A DNA stretch of 64,000 nucleotides from Linderina pennispora (Eukaryota > Kickxellomycota > Kickxellomycetes > Kickxellales > Kickxellaceae). The notes beneath the pieces are model-generated. The model worked only from the letters and a program-made list of their open reading frames with translations, did no database searches and was not told the origin of the DNA. The DNA lies in the NCBI RefSeq assembly GCF_002104995.1, contig NW_024468250.1:744001-808000 (forward strand), read 5' to 3'. Shown here piece after piece: positions 49,397 through 60,603 of this stretch; positions within the stretch are counted from its first letter, which is position 1, and every line of letters begins with the position of its first letter. Position numbers and translations under genes: made by a program.

Positions 49397-50899
49397 ATGC
49401 TTACAGAGACCGAGGCTCACCGTAATCCCCTCAGCGAGCTCCAGGTGATGCAGCTTCTGCATCCAGATGCCAAGGAGTCGCTGCAGGAGGCGGCACAGAA
49501 GGACCCCGGATTGCCACGCACCAGCCCGACGTGGTCGACGTGGCTGCGCAGCCTGCCCGAGCACTTTTCAACGAAGCACGGCCCACGGCCGCTGCCCGAC
49601 GCAGCCGACATTGTCATCGTCGGGTCGGGATTCTCGGGCGCGTCAACCGCGTACCATCTGCTGTGCGAGCTCCAGTACCCAGGCAAGGTGGTGATGATCG
49701 AAGCCCGCGATGCCTGCTCTGGAGCCACTGGTCGCAACGGCGGCCACATGACGGCTCCCAACTACCGCGACTTTCTGATGGACGTCGAGCGCTATGCGCA
49801 CCGCATGGCGGTCGAGGACGGGCGTGTCGAACCGACAGAGGCAGACCGCGAGATTGCCGTGCGCATGACGGTCGAGACGCGGCGCTTCGACGATGAGGGC
49901 GTCAAGGCCAATATTGCCTTTGCCAAGGAGCACAATATCGACTGCGGCTACAGACAGGGCGAGAATGTGCAGGTCTACGATACACCCGAGGTATATGCGA
50001 TTGGACAGAAGCACTTCCAGGCTGCACAGAAGGCCGGCCTGACTGGCGCCCGCTGGCTGAGCAAGGAGGAAATGAAGAGGGTTCTTGGAACCACCGAGTA
50101 TGCGGCTGCCGATGCTGTGCCGGGAGCACACATGTTCCCGGCCAAATTTGTGTGGTACCTGCTCGATCAGGCCATTGCGAGCGGGCTTGAGCTGCACACG
50201 CACACGCCGGTCATCGACGTCAACAACGGCGTTGTCACTACCAAGGACGGCAGCGTGGTCACAGCAAAGCACGTTGTGTTTGCAACCAACGCGTGGACAT
50301 CGCATCTGGTGCCAGAGCTGCGCGGCCACATCATCCCGCTCCGCGACCAGGTCATCACTGTCCCACGCACCGACTCGGCCACCGAGCCGGTTCTGCCCTC
50401 CGGCGGCCTGTGGATGAGCAATGGGTCCGAGTACGCCATCGAGCTCTCGAACGGCGGCCGGCTGATCATGGGCGGATTCTACGAGGAGAGCGGTCGCCAC
50501 CAGGCCGGCAATGCCAACGACGCCGAGCTCATTCCTGGAGTCAGCACCGACCTGCGCGAGGCGCTGGTTTCCGTCCCTCCGCTGCAAAAGTTCCCGTATG
50601 ACAAGCCAGCCAGTCCCGAGATCCACGAGTGGACCGGCATCATCGCGGTGTCTAATGACAGCGCCCCGTATGTGGGCAAGCTGGAGAGGCTGAGCTCTGA
50701 CAAGTACTCCGCATGGATTGTGGCCGGCCACAACGGCGAGGGCATGCCGCGCTGCTTCCTGTTCGGCAAGTACATTGCGCAGAAGCTTGCCCAGTCGTTT
50801 GGCATGCATGTGGCCGACCCGATCGCCATCCCGCGTGCCATGAAGCCGAATCCGCACCGCGTCAGTAATCTAGACTACTTTGCCTGGAATCTCGAGTAA
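49397..50899 (+). CDS. FAD-dependent amino-acid/amine oxidoreductase (DAO family)
   Basis: A 500-residue enzyme. The Rossmann dinucleotide fold is DIVIVGSGFSGAST at residues 71-84 (GSGFSG), with Glu102 in VVMIEARDACSGAT ending the second strand, and TGRNGGHM as the flavin-contacting motif. The C-terminal GMPRCFLFGKYIAQKLA closes the FAD-binding domain. Similar fungal proteins (DadA/glycine-oxidase-like DAO) oxidise amino acids or amines; the substrate is not predictable here. There is no signal peptide or peroxisomal SKL (it ends YFAWNLE), so probably cytosolic. The palindrome in its promoter suggests inducible control. Intact. Confidence 0.85.
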   Translation: MLTETEAHRNPLSELQVMQLLHPDAKESLQEAAQKDPGLPRTSPTWSTWLRSLPEHFSTKHGPRPLPDAADIVIVGSGFSGASTAYHLLCELQYPGKVVMIEARDACSGATGRNGGHMTAPNYRDFLMDVERYAHRMAVEDGRVEPTEADREIAVRMTVETRRFDDEGVKANIAFAKEHNIDCGYRQGENVQVYDTPEVYAIGQKHFQAAQKAGLTGARWLSKEEMKRVLGTTEYAAADAVPGAHMFPAKFVWYLLDQAIASGLELHTHTPVIDVNNGVVTTKDGSVVTAKHVVFATNAWTSHLVPELRGHIIPLRDQVITVPRTDSATEPVLPSGGLWMSNGSEYAIELSNGGRLIMGGFYEESGRHQAGNANDAELIPGVSTDLREALVSVPPLQKFPYDKPASPEIHEWTGIIAVSNDSAPYVGKLERLSSDKYSAWIVAGHNGEGMPRCFLFGKYIAQKLAQSFGMHVADPIAIPRAMKPNPHRVSNLDYFAWNLE

Positions 50900-51313
50900 G
50901 CACCGAGGGCATCTAGCGAGAGTGTCAGCTTACTTTATTCCAGGCGAAGTTCCATCTCGCCTTTCCTATGTTTCCTCCCAGAATACTCCCCTGTATGGTC
51001 CTGTTCTTTTAGTTGCAACAAGAGCTTGTTTTAAGGATATCCCCCTTGCTGCTGAGATGTGTGATCTGTGGTCTGGGTGGCGCGAGCGGCTGAGAGTCTG
51101 GACCAGCAAGCGAGCTTTTTCCGATGATGTCATGGCACGCCGCTCCTCACTGGCTCTTTCTGTTTTCAGACTTGGCCTCACAGGATAAGCAAGGGCTTTT
51201 GGTGCTGGCAGCCGCTGCTGTGCTTATGCAACCTCGCTCTTTTCCCACTCCCCCTTTCTTAGAATACGCCTATTTTTAATACCTCCTCCCCCTTCCGCAA
51301 TTCAAAACAAGAA
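50900..51313. other. Intergenic
   Basis: About 410 bp, AVT promoter region with a CT-rich leader. Nothing else is recognised. Confidence 0.35.
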
Positions 51314-52852
51314 ATGTTCAAGCCGTCAAATGGCAGCCACCAGCCGGTGCCCACGACAGAAGAGGAGGCCGACCGGATACAGCCAGACATCCGCCAGGAC
51401 TCGTACGAGTACCACGGACGGCTAAGCTCCAACAGCGACACCGTGTTTGGCGGCGAGCACCACGACCGACACACACACGAGTACAGGCACGGCCAGACCT
51501 CAGCGCTCTCGTCATTTGACAACCCGCGGCACTCGATGACGGAACTCAGCGAGATTGGCGGGGAAGCACGTGGGCGGCCAGTAATGGCGGCGGAAGAAGC
51601 GGGTGCTGATTTTGGCTATGAGGGCGGGGCATCGATGGTGTCCAGTTTCTTCAATCTGACAAACGCCATTGTCGGCGCCGGAGTCATCGGGCTGCCGTAC
51701 GCCATGCGGCAGGCTGGGCTGCTGGTCGGCGTACTGCTGGTCGTCGCATTGGCAGGCATCGTGGACTGGACGCTGCGGGTGCTGGCGTACTGCGCGAAGC
51801 TGTCGGGCCGCAGCTCGTACCAGGGGATGGTCGAGTACTGCTTTGGCAAGCCCGGGCTGGTCGCCAACTCGTTCTTCCAGGGCGCCATGGCGGGCGGGGG
51901 CATGGCATCGTTTATTGTTATTGTCGGCGACACATTGCCGCATGTGCTTTCGGCGCTGATGCCCTCGGTTAGCAAGACCGGGTTCGGCGCTGTGGTGTTT
52001 TCACGCCGGTTCGTGATCGCCTTCTTTGTCATCTGCATGGCCTACCCGCTGTCGCTGTACCGGGACATTGGCAAGCTGGGCAAGACCAGTGCCTTCGCCG
52101 TCGTCGCCATGTGCACCATCATCGTGTCGGTGATCATCGAGGGCCCGCAGATCGACCCGGATCTCCGGGCATCGCCTGGGACGCCGATCGCGCTGGCCAA
52201 CCCTGGGTTCTTCCAGGCCGTGGGCGTCATCACCTTTGCATTTGTGTGCCACCACAACAGCTTCATGATCTACGGGTCGCTAAAGAAGCCGACGCTGAAC
52301 CGGTACTTTGATGTCATCCACATGTCGACGGTAATTGCAGGCATCGCGAGCCTGGTGATGGCTGTTTCCGGGTATATGTTCTTCAAGGACAAGACCCACG
52401 GCAACATCCTCAACAACTTCCCGCAGGACAACTTTCTGATCAACATTGCGCGCTTCCTCTTTGCGCTAAACATGATCACGACGTTTCCGATGGAGACGCT
52501 GGTGGCGCGCGAGGTCATCGACTCGCTGTTCTTCCGCGACCGCGACTTCTCGATGCGCCGGCATGTTGTTATCACCACGGCGCTGTGTTTGGCTGGCCTG
52601 ATTATCGGCGAAACAGTGTGCAATCTGGGGGTGCTGCTGGAGCTCACTGGCGGCATGTCGGCGTCGTTCCTGGCTTTCATCCTGCCCTCTGGCTGCTACC
52701 TGCGCCTGTCCTCGGCGCCCAAGCTCTCGCTCAAGATGATCCCCCACTGGCTGTGCATTGCGTTCGGCTTCACAGTCATGATCCTGAGCACCGTGCTCAG
52801 CATCAAAAACGCCGCGTCAAACAGAAATCCGGTGGCCAGCTGCTGGCTGTGA
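51314..52852 (+). CDS. Vacuolar-type amino-acid transporter (AVT/SLC38-like, AAAP family)
   Basis: A 512-residue protein: about 110 hydrophilic N-terminal residues, then eleven membrane segments. The first helix MVSSFFNLTNAIVGAGVIGL followed by PYAMRQAGLL is the family signature, near-identical in form to yeast Avt5/6/7 and animal SLC38. YPLSLYRDIGKLGKTS and FAFVCHHNSFMIYGSL (the substrate-site region) are also present. Function: amino-acid exchange between vacuole and cytosol, likely export given the AVT5-7 resemblance, which is inference. Intact, no intron. Confidence 0.87.
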   Translation: MFKPSNGSHQPVPTTEEEADRIQPDIRQDSYEYHGRLSSNSDTVFGGEHHDRHTHEYRHGQTSALSSFDNPRHSMTELSEIGGEARGRPVMAAEEAGADFGYEGGASMVSSFFNLTNAIVGAGVIGLPYAMRQAGLLVGVLLVVALAGIVDWTLRVLAYCAKLSGRSSYQGMVEYCFGKPGLVANSFFQGAMAGGGMASFIVIVGDTLPHVLSALMPSVSKTGFGAVVFSRRFVIAFFVICMAYPLSLYRDIGKLGKTSAFAVVAMCTIIVSVIIEGPQIDPDLRASPGTPIALANPGFFQAVGVITFAFVCHHNSFMIYGSLKKPTLNRYFDVIHMSTVIAGIASLVMAVSGYMFFKDKTHGNILNNFPQDNFLINIARFLFALNMITTFPMETLVAREVIDSLFFRDRDFSMRRHVVITTALCLAGLIIGETVCNLGVLLELTGGMSASFLAFILPSGCYLRLSSAPKLSLKMIPHWLCIAFGFTVMILSTVLSIKNAASNRNPVASCWL

Positions 52853-53062
52853 TCTGTTAAGTCAATCTGTAGTTTGATCAAATGGCATCTGTGATTGGCC
52901 TGCTCGCCGTTTCAGCAACAAACGAAATCTGTGGGGTAAAAGTGGAAAGAAAAAATTGGCGCAAGAAAAGGTTGTTGACAGTTTCCCATTCGATTTTTCC
53001 TCTTTCCTCGATACTCTCAGCTATATACATATTTTGTCAATACCCCCTCACACTCCCTCGCC

Positions 53063-56000
53063 ATGACCTTGTCACGAAGCCAAACCAAGCAGGAGAAAGA
53101 AATTAATATCCAGGTCGTTGTCCGCTGCAGGTAAGCACATTCAAATAATGCCACCATGCTGCGCCAGTCAGACAGGCAGAGCACGTGAAGCTAATCGTGT
53201 TGGTTAATGCTGTAGGGGGCGCAATGACCGGGAACGCAGAGAGAGCAGCGTGCCTGCCATGGATATAGCACCGCTGAGCGGCAGAGAAATCACACTGCGC
53301 AATGGGGTAAACGTCCGGAATTACACGTTTGACAGGGTGTTTGGCCCGCAAGCCGACCAGAAAGAGATATATGATAATGTCGTACAGCCCATTCTGGACG
53401 AGGTGCTTCAGGGCTACAACTGCACAATCTTCGCCTACGGACAGACTGGGACAGGAAAGACCTACACGATGGAAGGCGATTTGGACATGCAGATGCCATC
53501 ATTTGCAGACAGCAACCAGAGGCTGATAACTAGCGGCCTGGGCAGCATCAGGATTCCCACCAATGCCGGCATTATCCCCCGCACGCTGTACCAGCTGTTC
53601 AAGGCCATCGGCAATGATCCCGCCAGCATGGTGACAGTATCGTATATGGAGCTGTACAACGAGGAGTTCCGTGATCTGTTTGTGGACACGAACGCCAAAG
53701 GCGAGCCGAACGGGCCGCACATCCAGGTCTTCGACACTGGAACCAAGGGCAACATTCAGTTCCAGGGCCTCGAGGAGAAGCGGGTGCAGACGGCCGAGCA
53801 GGCGATTGCACTAATGCGCGATGGCTCGCTGCGACGCCGAGTGGCAGCAACCAGGTGCAATGACACCAGCTCGCGCTCACACGCAATCTTCACAATCAAC
53901 GTGCTTGTTCGCGAATCGGCACTGGGCTCTGACGGCGACTACGTGCTCAAGCGCGGAAAGCTCAATCTGGTTGATCTTGCAGGCAGCGAGAATATTGGAC
54001 GCAGCGGAGCCGAGAACATGCGCGCACGCGAGGCCGGCCAGATCAACCAGTCGCTGCTGACCCTGGGGCGGGTTATCACTTGCCTGGTCGAGAAGCACCA
54101 GCACATTCCATACCGCGACAGCAAGCTGACACGCGTTCTCAAGGACTCGCTGGGCGGAAAGACGCGCACGTGCCTGATTGCCACAGTGAGTCCATCCAAG
54201 GCGAGCATCGAGGAGACGATCAAGACACTGGACTATGCGGGCAAGGCGAAGAGCATCAAGAATAAGCCGGCAGCCAACCGCACAGTGTCCAAGGCCGACA
54301 TTATCATCGAGCTGACAGGGAAGATTAACCGTCTGGAAGATGACCTCAACGCGGCGCGCGACAAAATGGGCTTCTATGTGTCGAAGGAAACGTACGATCA
54401 GCTGGTAGAGGATTCAAAGTCGGCAAAGATGCGGGGCGAGTCTTGGCAGAACGAGAGGGTGCTCATGGAGGACAACCTGAATCAGCTGAATGATGAGAAC
54501 CGCAAGCTCAAGGAAAAATACGAGGAAATGGAGGACAAGCTGAGCGAGGCCAGGAACCAGCTGGTGCAGACGCAGCAGGATCTGGAGAATGCCCGTCAGG
54601 ACTACAAAAACCAGATTGTTGTGTCCAAGGCCCATGCTATGCACGAAGAGGAGCTGGATGAAGCCGCGCGTACACTGCACAGCTCGCTCAGCGCTGCGAC
54701 CAGGGACTCGGCGAAGCTCCATGCAAAGATCTCGCGCATGCAGGAACGCGAGCAGCTGAATCTCAACGCGGTAGCCAGGATTGGCAGTCTGGTAGGTGAG
54801 GAGACATCGCGGGCGCTGTCGTCAGTCGCCGAATACAGCAAGCAGGCTGGAGCGCAAACCCAGCAGCTGCTGGCTACGCTGCATGACCGTGTCGGCGAGC
54901 AGTTTGAGACTGAAATCAGGACGAAGCTGAGCGAAGCAGAGTCGCGACTTGCAGCCCATCTGGCTGAGCTGGCTGAGAAGGCTGAGGAATCTGGCGTGGA
55001 GCAGCGTGATACATGCGTAGCGTCAATCGAGTCGGTCTCGGAGCTTGTCGCGCAGCTCAAGGTTACGATGGCAATCTGGTCAAAAAGTGTGTTGGGGCTT
55101 GCGAACAAAGCACCTTGCGCATGGAGCAGTCCTCTCAGTGCCAGCTGGACGGCATCAATAGCGCAGCAGTCGGCGTCCGGTCGCTGCTCGACAAGTGCGT
55201 AGCGGACTCAGCTGCGGTTATGAAGGAGGCTCAGCTGAGCACCGAGAAGGACATTGCTGCAATGCACCGAGAGATCGAGGAGCTGCGGGTGCAGAACGCA
55301 GAGTATGTGCGCAGCTTTACCCAGAAAATCGAGTCGCTGCGCAGCGACTCGGAGTCATCTGACGCCAAGCTACTGGAGACCATCACCACGATGATTTCCG
55401 AGCGCCGCAGCCTCCAGGATGGCGTCCTGGCCGAGTCAATTGAATCTGCACAAAAACAGGAGACCGACACTAGTACGCGCACTGAAAACTTACTCAAGCG
55501 CACCCGCAGCATTGGGTCGGAGATTGATTTGCTGGCGCAGGGCGTGCTGGCCAAGGTTTCGCGCACACAGGCTGATGTCGACGAGCGGGTGGCCGCCGAT
55601 GTTAAGGCAGCTAGTGACCTGGTGTCGTCTATGCAGGCGGAGGTGAAGTCTCATAGCCAGAACATTACAGTGCTGTTTGCAGAAGCCCCTGCTGCCACCT
55701 CGACTACACATGGCCGGGTTGTGCAGGCCGAAGGTCGTTTGAAGCAGTCGGTAGAGCAGATGCACGCCGCACTGATTGCTGCTGTTGCAGAGAGCCGTCA
55801 GCTGGCCGTTGCCTCCCATGGCCGCACTACCCAGACAGTCGGCCAGGCGATTGGAACTTGGCACAATGCGCGTGAGGAGCTGGGTGAGCTAGCTGGCACA
55901 CAGGCCAAAGGAGCGCGACCACTTCGGCAGTGCACTCAGCAATGGCATCACTGCTATTGCCGGTGTCGTAGAGCGTGAGACCAAGTCAGGCATCCTGCCT

Positions 56001-56582
56001 ACCCCAGCCACTGCGGGAACGCCACGGGCTACTCGGTATCAGTCAGTGTCGAGCTGGAACCGCACCATTCCTGACCTGGATATCATCCGCAAACTCGATG
56101 ACCCGAATGTGCCAGCCAACCGGGAGATGCTGGTGTGGACGAGTATCCCGGTATACCCCAGCTCTTCGACTGGTGAAAACAGCACCAGTGGCAGCACTCC
56201 ATTCGGTACCAATGGATACAAGAGTCCCTCGTCGCGGTACAGCAAGTCGCCTGTCAGAGACAGATCGCCCTTGAGGGCAGTGTCGCCTGCAAGGTCCAAC
56301 TCGCCAGCAAGGACGAAGACTGAGACGAAAGTTGTGCTGAAGCGCGCATCCGACAAGACATCGTCGCCGACGCCAGATACTGTGCCCCAGCGGCCAGCTC
56401 AGCGTCCCAAGACCCAGGGCCCCCTCGACGGAGACGAGAAGGGTGTAGCGAAAGTGGTCTCTAAATCGGCCGCAATAGAAGCACCGACTGCGGTGGAGAC
56501 ACAGCAGACGGGGATCCCGGTTCCAGGGACAATACCCTCGCGCCTGCCTATGCCGCGGAGATCCCGCTATACTCGTGGATAG
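53063..56582 (+). CDS. Kinesin-5 (BimC/Cut7/Eg5-type) spindle motor, spliced, with two frame errors
   Basis: A plus-end motor that slides antiparallel microtubules to build bipolar spindles. Exon 1 is 53063-53130. The intron is 53131-53215 (GTAAGC donor, TGTAG acceptor). Exon 2 restores VVVRCRGRNDRERRESS. The motor has GQTGTGKT (residues 98-105), NDTSSRSHAIF and LVDLAGSENIGRSG. A long coiled coil follows. The tail has TPRATRYQSVSSWNRTIP, the BimC box region phosphorylated by Cdk1 in this family, then a basic SP-rich end. Frame changes: one near 55060 (one base missing) and an extra A in the AAA at 55907-55909, after which KERDHFGSALSNG continues to the stop at 56580. The conserved tail in frame shows the gene is real and probably intact. 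Confidence 0.88.
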
Positions 56583-56886
56583 CATTGCCTTTTTATAGTT
56601 TGTCCACCCAATACCATTGCTTTCTAGTTTGCTACTCTCTTTGTATATGGTGGTTGGCCGAGACTTTATTATGACACAGGATGTCGCAAAGAGCGTATAG
56701 GCTCATCCTTTGTAGAGAAGAATAGAGTTCAAATACCTGGATAGTCACAGCAGAGTGCCATATCGGGGGTTCTGGTTTATAAAGGGATTTGAGGGCACAG
56801 CTCTTTTTCGTATGCTGTGCTCACACACAAATAAATACCTGCTATCCTATATCTCCGTATACACAGCGCTGGACAGCTCTACAACC
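56583..56886. promoter_or_regulatory. Intergenic with TATA box
   Basis: TATAAAG at 56778-56784, 109 bp before the ATG at 56887 (120 bp before the ATG at 56898), matching the core-promoter spacing seen at the microgene array. Confidence 0.45.
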
Positions 56887-57266
56887 ATGGCAGTACATGA
56901 ATCCCGCAAAAGAATCGAGCAGTTCCAAGGACAGGGTTCTGGCAAGCAGCATTTCAAGTCTTGACAAAATGATGGCCGATTATAGGGGGGTTGGTGCGGT
57001 TCTAAAGGGCTATATGCAAGCTGCCCACACTGACGGACTCTGACAGCTCGCAGTTTATGGCGAAGGCAAAAGAGTTGCAAGCGGTCATCAAAGACATAAA
57101 CATTTCAGTCCGCAGCATGTACTATGCTGCAGACACAAACTCGATAAAAGACCTTGAGGGCTTGCTCCTGGATTATGCACGCACGGCTTACGGAGAAGAG
57201 CACGAGGTCATTATCGGCGCAATGGAGATGGCGTTCGGCACAGTTAATGACATGCCGAAGGCATAG
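56887..57266 (+). CDS. Orphan small helical protein (frame jump)
   Basis: Segments in two frames: MNPAKESSSSKDRVLASSIS from 56898 through LDKMMADYRGVGAVLKGYMQ, then after an extra base near 57035 LTDSDSSQFMAKAKELQAVI to a stop at 57266 (ending MAFGTVNDMPKA). A better-context ATG at 56887 would need one more frame correction. The product of about 120 residues is all-helical in appearance, without signal or membrane segment. No family recognised. The TATA box upstream and coherent composition support a gene. Confidence 0.4.
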
Positions 57267-57521
57267 CAGAGTATTAGCTGCAGGAAGGATGTTTATATTT
57301 ATTTGCTTCCATTAATGAGAGGTTTCCCAGAGTGGTAGTTTGCCTAGAGCAATATCCTCCTGGCACTTTTAGTGAAAAGTAGCATTATCAGACATGGGTT
57401 TGTCAGGCATCCTAAATCGCCCGTGGATGTTGTCAGGTTCCAAGTCAATTATGAACACAATCACGAAGGGCAGTCATGCAAGAGCGTGATTATATTGTGC
57501 CCAATTGTACAGGAATTGGGC

Positions 57522-58065
57522 TTATGTGGTAAGGGTAAGGATGTATTTTGACAGAGTGAGCGTTTTATACAATAGAATAACAAGCACTAATAGCACTGAA
57601 GAATACTGAGGCGCCTTGACAGCGATTCCATGCCGTGGGGAGTTTGGCGAAGAAGCCTGGGGACGGTTTGATCCGGGCTGTCCATCCGTAGCCTTGCCAT
57701 TGAGCAAGTCGATCCGACCATGAACCTCGGCTAACCCTGTTTTCATATCGTTAAGAGCAGTGATGTTCTGGTTCACGGCAAAGTTTGCAATAAACATAGG
57801 GAAGAATCCGTTCTCAAAGAACTGGCGGCAATGGATCTCGCCGTCCTCATCAATGGAATAGACCGAATCACCATACGCCTTTGCAGCAAACCAACCCTTG
57901 GAACTGACCACAATGATGTAGCCGAAGCGGATCAGCGGGTCCACCGTATAGCTGATGGTCTGGACTGTGAGTTAGACGCCTCCAAGATGCCTTTGGATCA
58001 GTGGGACTCGTCTTGAAAAGGACAAAGAATGAATTGGCGGACAAGTTGCCGATGGAAAAATTCAT
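57522..58065 (-). CDS. Orphan protein with C-terminal membrane helix (frame jump)
   Basis: ATG at 58065 reads MNFSIGNLSANSFFVLFKTS. After a one-base jump near 57972 it continues LTVQTISYTVDPLIRFGYII, then VSSKGWFAAKAYGDSVYSID, and ends with a hydrophobic tail (SSVLLVLVILLYKTL) before the stop at 57522, suggesting a tail-anchored protein of about 180 residues. A CTAAC followed by TCACAG at the jump could alternatively be a branch point and splice acceptor, but no matching donor is evident. No family recognised. It is convergent with the preceding orphan. Confidence 0.42.
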
Positions 58066-59684
58066 TGTGCGTCGGAAAATTGTATGTATGTGTGTACAGC
58101 GATGAGTTTTGGTGTGCAAAGCACATGTCGTCGCTATCCGGCGGACCGACCATCGCTTATATATGTTTCCAGGAAAATAAACCCTTCAAAAGAGCGTAAT
58201 GGCTGAATAGATCTTCAATCATGAACTGTGGTTGACAGTTCAGACTTGATGCACGGACAAATTGGCGTATTATAGAACTGGTTTCGTGAATGCTGGAGCC
58301 CTGCTTACAATGGCGCGCAATAGTCTCAATTGATACAATAAAAATACATTCCAAAAATCCCCTATTCACTGAGACAATATGCCCTGTAGCAGATATTGAT
58401 GGAAGTCAGGGACAGGTGATGCGCTTTACAGAAACAAATGCTCTGCAAACATGCAGACAAAATGAACCATGGGTAGAGATCACTGCATCAGGGTGACTCG
58501 TAGTTAGGTGCTTAAAAGTCTACATTAACACGATTGCTAAAGTAATACTGAAAGCAATAATGCTATTGATGCCTTTTAATCAAAAACAAATGGACATGCT
58601 AGCACAACAATTCAACCTAATATACTCCGAGTAGATAAAATAGAGGCACAGATATACTCAGTCCAATATCGACTGTCATGAGGACGCCGAAAAGAACGCA
58701 ACAAGTATATTGAGCATTTGAATAATCAGAGGAATGGACAGTGTGTATCAAAAATGCTACTTGGCATCAAGAGCGTACGGCAAACCTAAGCGGATCTGAG
58801 CTGTGCCAAACTGGATACGGCTTGCGGCTCCAAATCCACATAATTTAAGGAAGCCCATGGATCAAGACCCCTAGGCCACAATAGCCATTGCATAAAATTC
58901 CAGGACAGCCCATACGGAGGCTGTCTATCCAAGTGTACCGTACCCAAGAACACAATACCAGGGCTATAAATCTCGGTACTCCAGGTCCGTAGGAGTGAAT
59001 GAAAAGCATTTTACGAACAACAGCTGTATTTTGCCATGGGTAAGAGTAGCGAGAGTTGCCTGGCACAGGTCGGATTGGTGTAGTTGGACAGCTATTTGAA
59101 GTCCAGCGGGTGCCACTTGAAAGGGCAGGTCATCCTCTTTGGTCATCGCCGTCTGGGCCAAATGCATACTAGATCGCACTCCTGGTGCCAGACCACTGGT
59201 CAGTGCAGGTGTTGCTTGCTATACAGTGAGTCTGTGAGGCAATTGTGGATAATGCCGTTGCATCGCTATCATTTTCCATGTGACATACACGGTATCCACT
59301 GTGATTATCATGCAGTCTATTGCGACCGGTGCGTATGCGTGGTAGGCTTCCCGCTCAGCAGGGCCACGGAGGACAGCGGTGCCCTGAATGAAGTAGTGAC
59401 ATCTGAAGGAAAAAGCCCAGGGTAATGTCGTGTATCTCCACTGTTATGTGCCTGCGCTCAGCGCGCTTCATGCGTAGCAATCCTGGACAGATTCAGATTT
59501 AAGGTGCAACTGTTCCCACTCAGGCAGCTAGCATATAATGATCAGCCAATCAGCGGCAAAACCGTCATTGCCGACTTCATCACCTACCGCTCTCTCAAAA
59601 GCTACGTGCGCATTTTCTCCTCAACTCTTTTACAATTCCTTCACCATTCATCATCACAGCACAAAGGAAAGAAGAACCAGCAAA
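58066..59684. other. Intergenic, 1.6 kb
   Basis: AT-rich for most of its length. Short open frames (58845-59066 minus, 59084-59425 plus) have no family resemblance and unconvincing composition. The last 150 bp is the CT-rich epsilon-COP leader. A TATATATG sits at 58158 upstream of the minus-strand orphan. Confidence 0.4.
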
Positions 59685-60569
59685 ATGAGCGGAAGTAGTC
59701 GACGAATTTTTCACAGCACGCAATCTCTTGTACCTGGGCGCATACGCGCAATCGCTCAGCACGCTGGCGTCTCTGACGCGGCTCTCCCCGGACGCGCAAG
59801 TGGAGCGCGACAGCCTGCAGTACCGCGCATACCTGGGCCAAGGCAATCATCCATTGGTCCTAAACGAGCTTGCCCGCCTCAACTACTTCGCCGGTGCTGC
59901 AAGCGGTGCGGCAGCTGGCGCAGCAGCACGCCAATGGGCAGGCAGACCATTCGATAGTGCTTCGGCTGGCGGAGGATCCGGCAGTGGCCAGTTCGGCGGT
60001 GTTTGCGGCGGTGGGTGCGCAGGTGCTGGCGAATGCTGGGCAGTATAGTGAGGCGCTGCGTCTGCTGGCGGGGCACCCGAAGAACCTGGAGTGCGTGTGC
60101 GTGATGGTCAGTGTGTATCTGCGGATTAACCGGGCGGATCTGGCGCAGAAGTTGGTGGAGCGCGTGCGTGCGTGGGCAGGAAGACGCACCGCTGGCGCAG
60201 CTGGCAGAGGCGTGGGTGGGCGTGGTCAGGGGAGGGGCGCGCGAGGCCGGATATGTGTTTGAGGAGCTGGCGCAGGCGCAGGCGGCGGCCAATGTCAGGC
60301 TGCTGGGAGCGCAGGCGGTGGCCAAGCTGCAGATGGCGGAGTATCCAGAGGCGCGCGGGTTGCTGGAGGAGGCGACCGAGCGCGATCCCAGGGACGCCGA
60401 GACGCTAGCGAACCGGCTGGTGCTGGAGACGCTTGCAGGCGGTGCGGCGGACCAGCGCGCACGGCTGCTGGGGCAGCTGAAGGCAGCCAGTCCCGAGCAC
60501 GCTTTTGTCAAGGACCTGGCGGCCAAGGAGGCCGAGTTTGACCGGCTGGCAGCGGAGCTCGGCAAGTAG
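59685..60569 (+). CDS. SEC28: Coatomer subunit epsilon (three single-base frame errors)
   Basis: A TPR-like alpha-solenoid subunit of the COPI coat, which stabilises alpha-COP and acts in Golgi-to-ER traffic. Reading from the ATG at 59685: MSGS, then (one extra base near 59699) DEFFTARNLLYLGAYAQSLS and ELARLNYF. After an extra T near 59894 it reads SPVLQAVRQLAQQHANGQAD, then YLRINRADLAQKLVERVRAW. After the GGG at 60174-60176 (one extra G) it reads QEDAPLAQLAEAWVGV, then LLEEATERDPRDAETLANRL and LKAASPEHAFVKDLAAKEAE before the stop. The NxxFxxRN/Y start and the DP-D-ET-AN motif match epsilon-COP. An essential-type gene with three identical-type errors is better explained by sequencing than by decay. 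Confidence 0.75.
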
Positions 60570-60603
60570 TGTGGATTAGAAAATAAATTGGTTGTTTTTT
60601 TGG

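Noticed and set aside
59084-59425. 113-codon Cys/His-containing frame as a possible gene
   Set aside because: Irregular Cys/His spacing, no homologous motif and no promoter or splice support.
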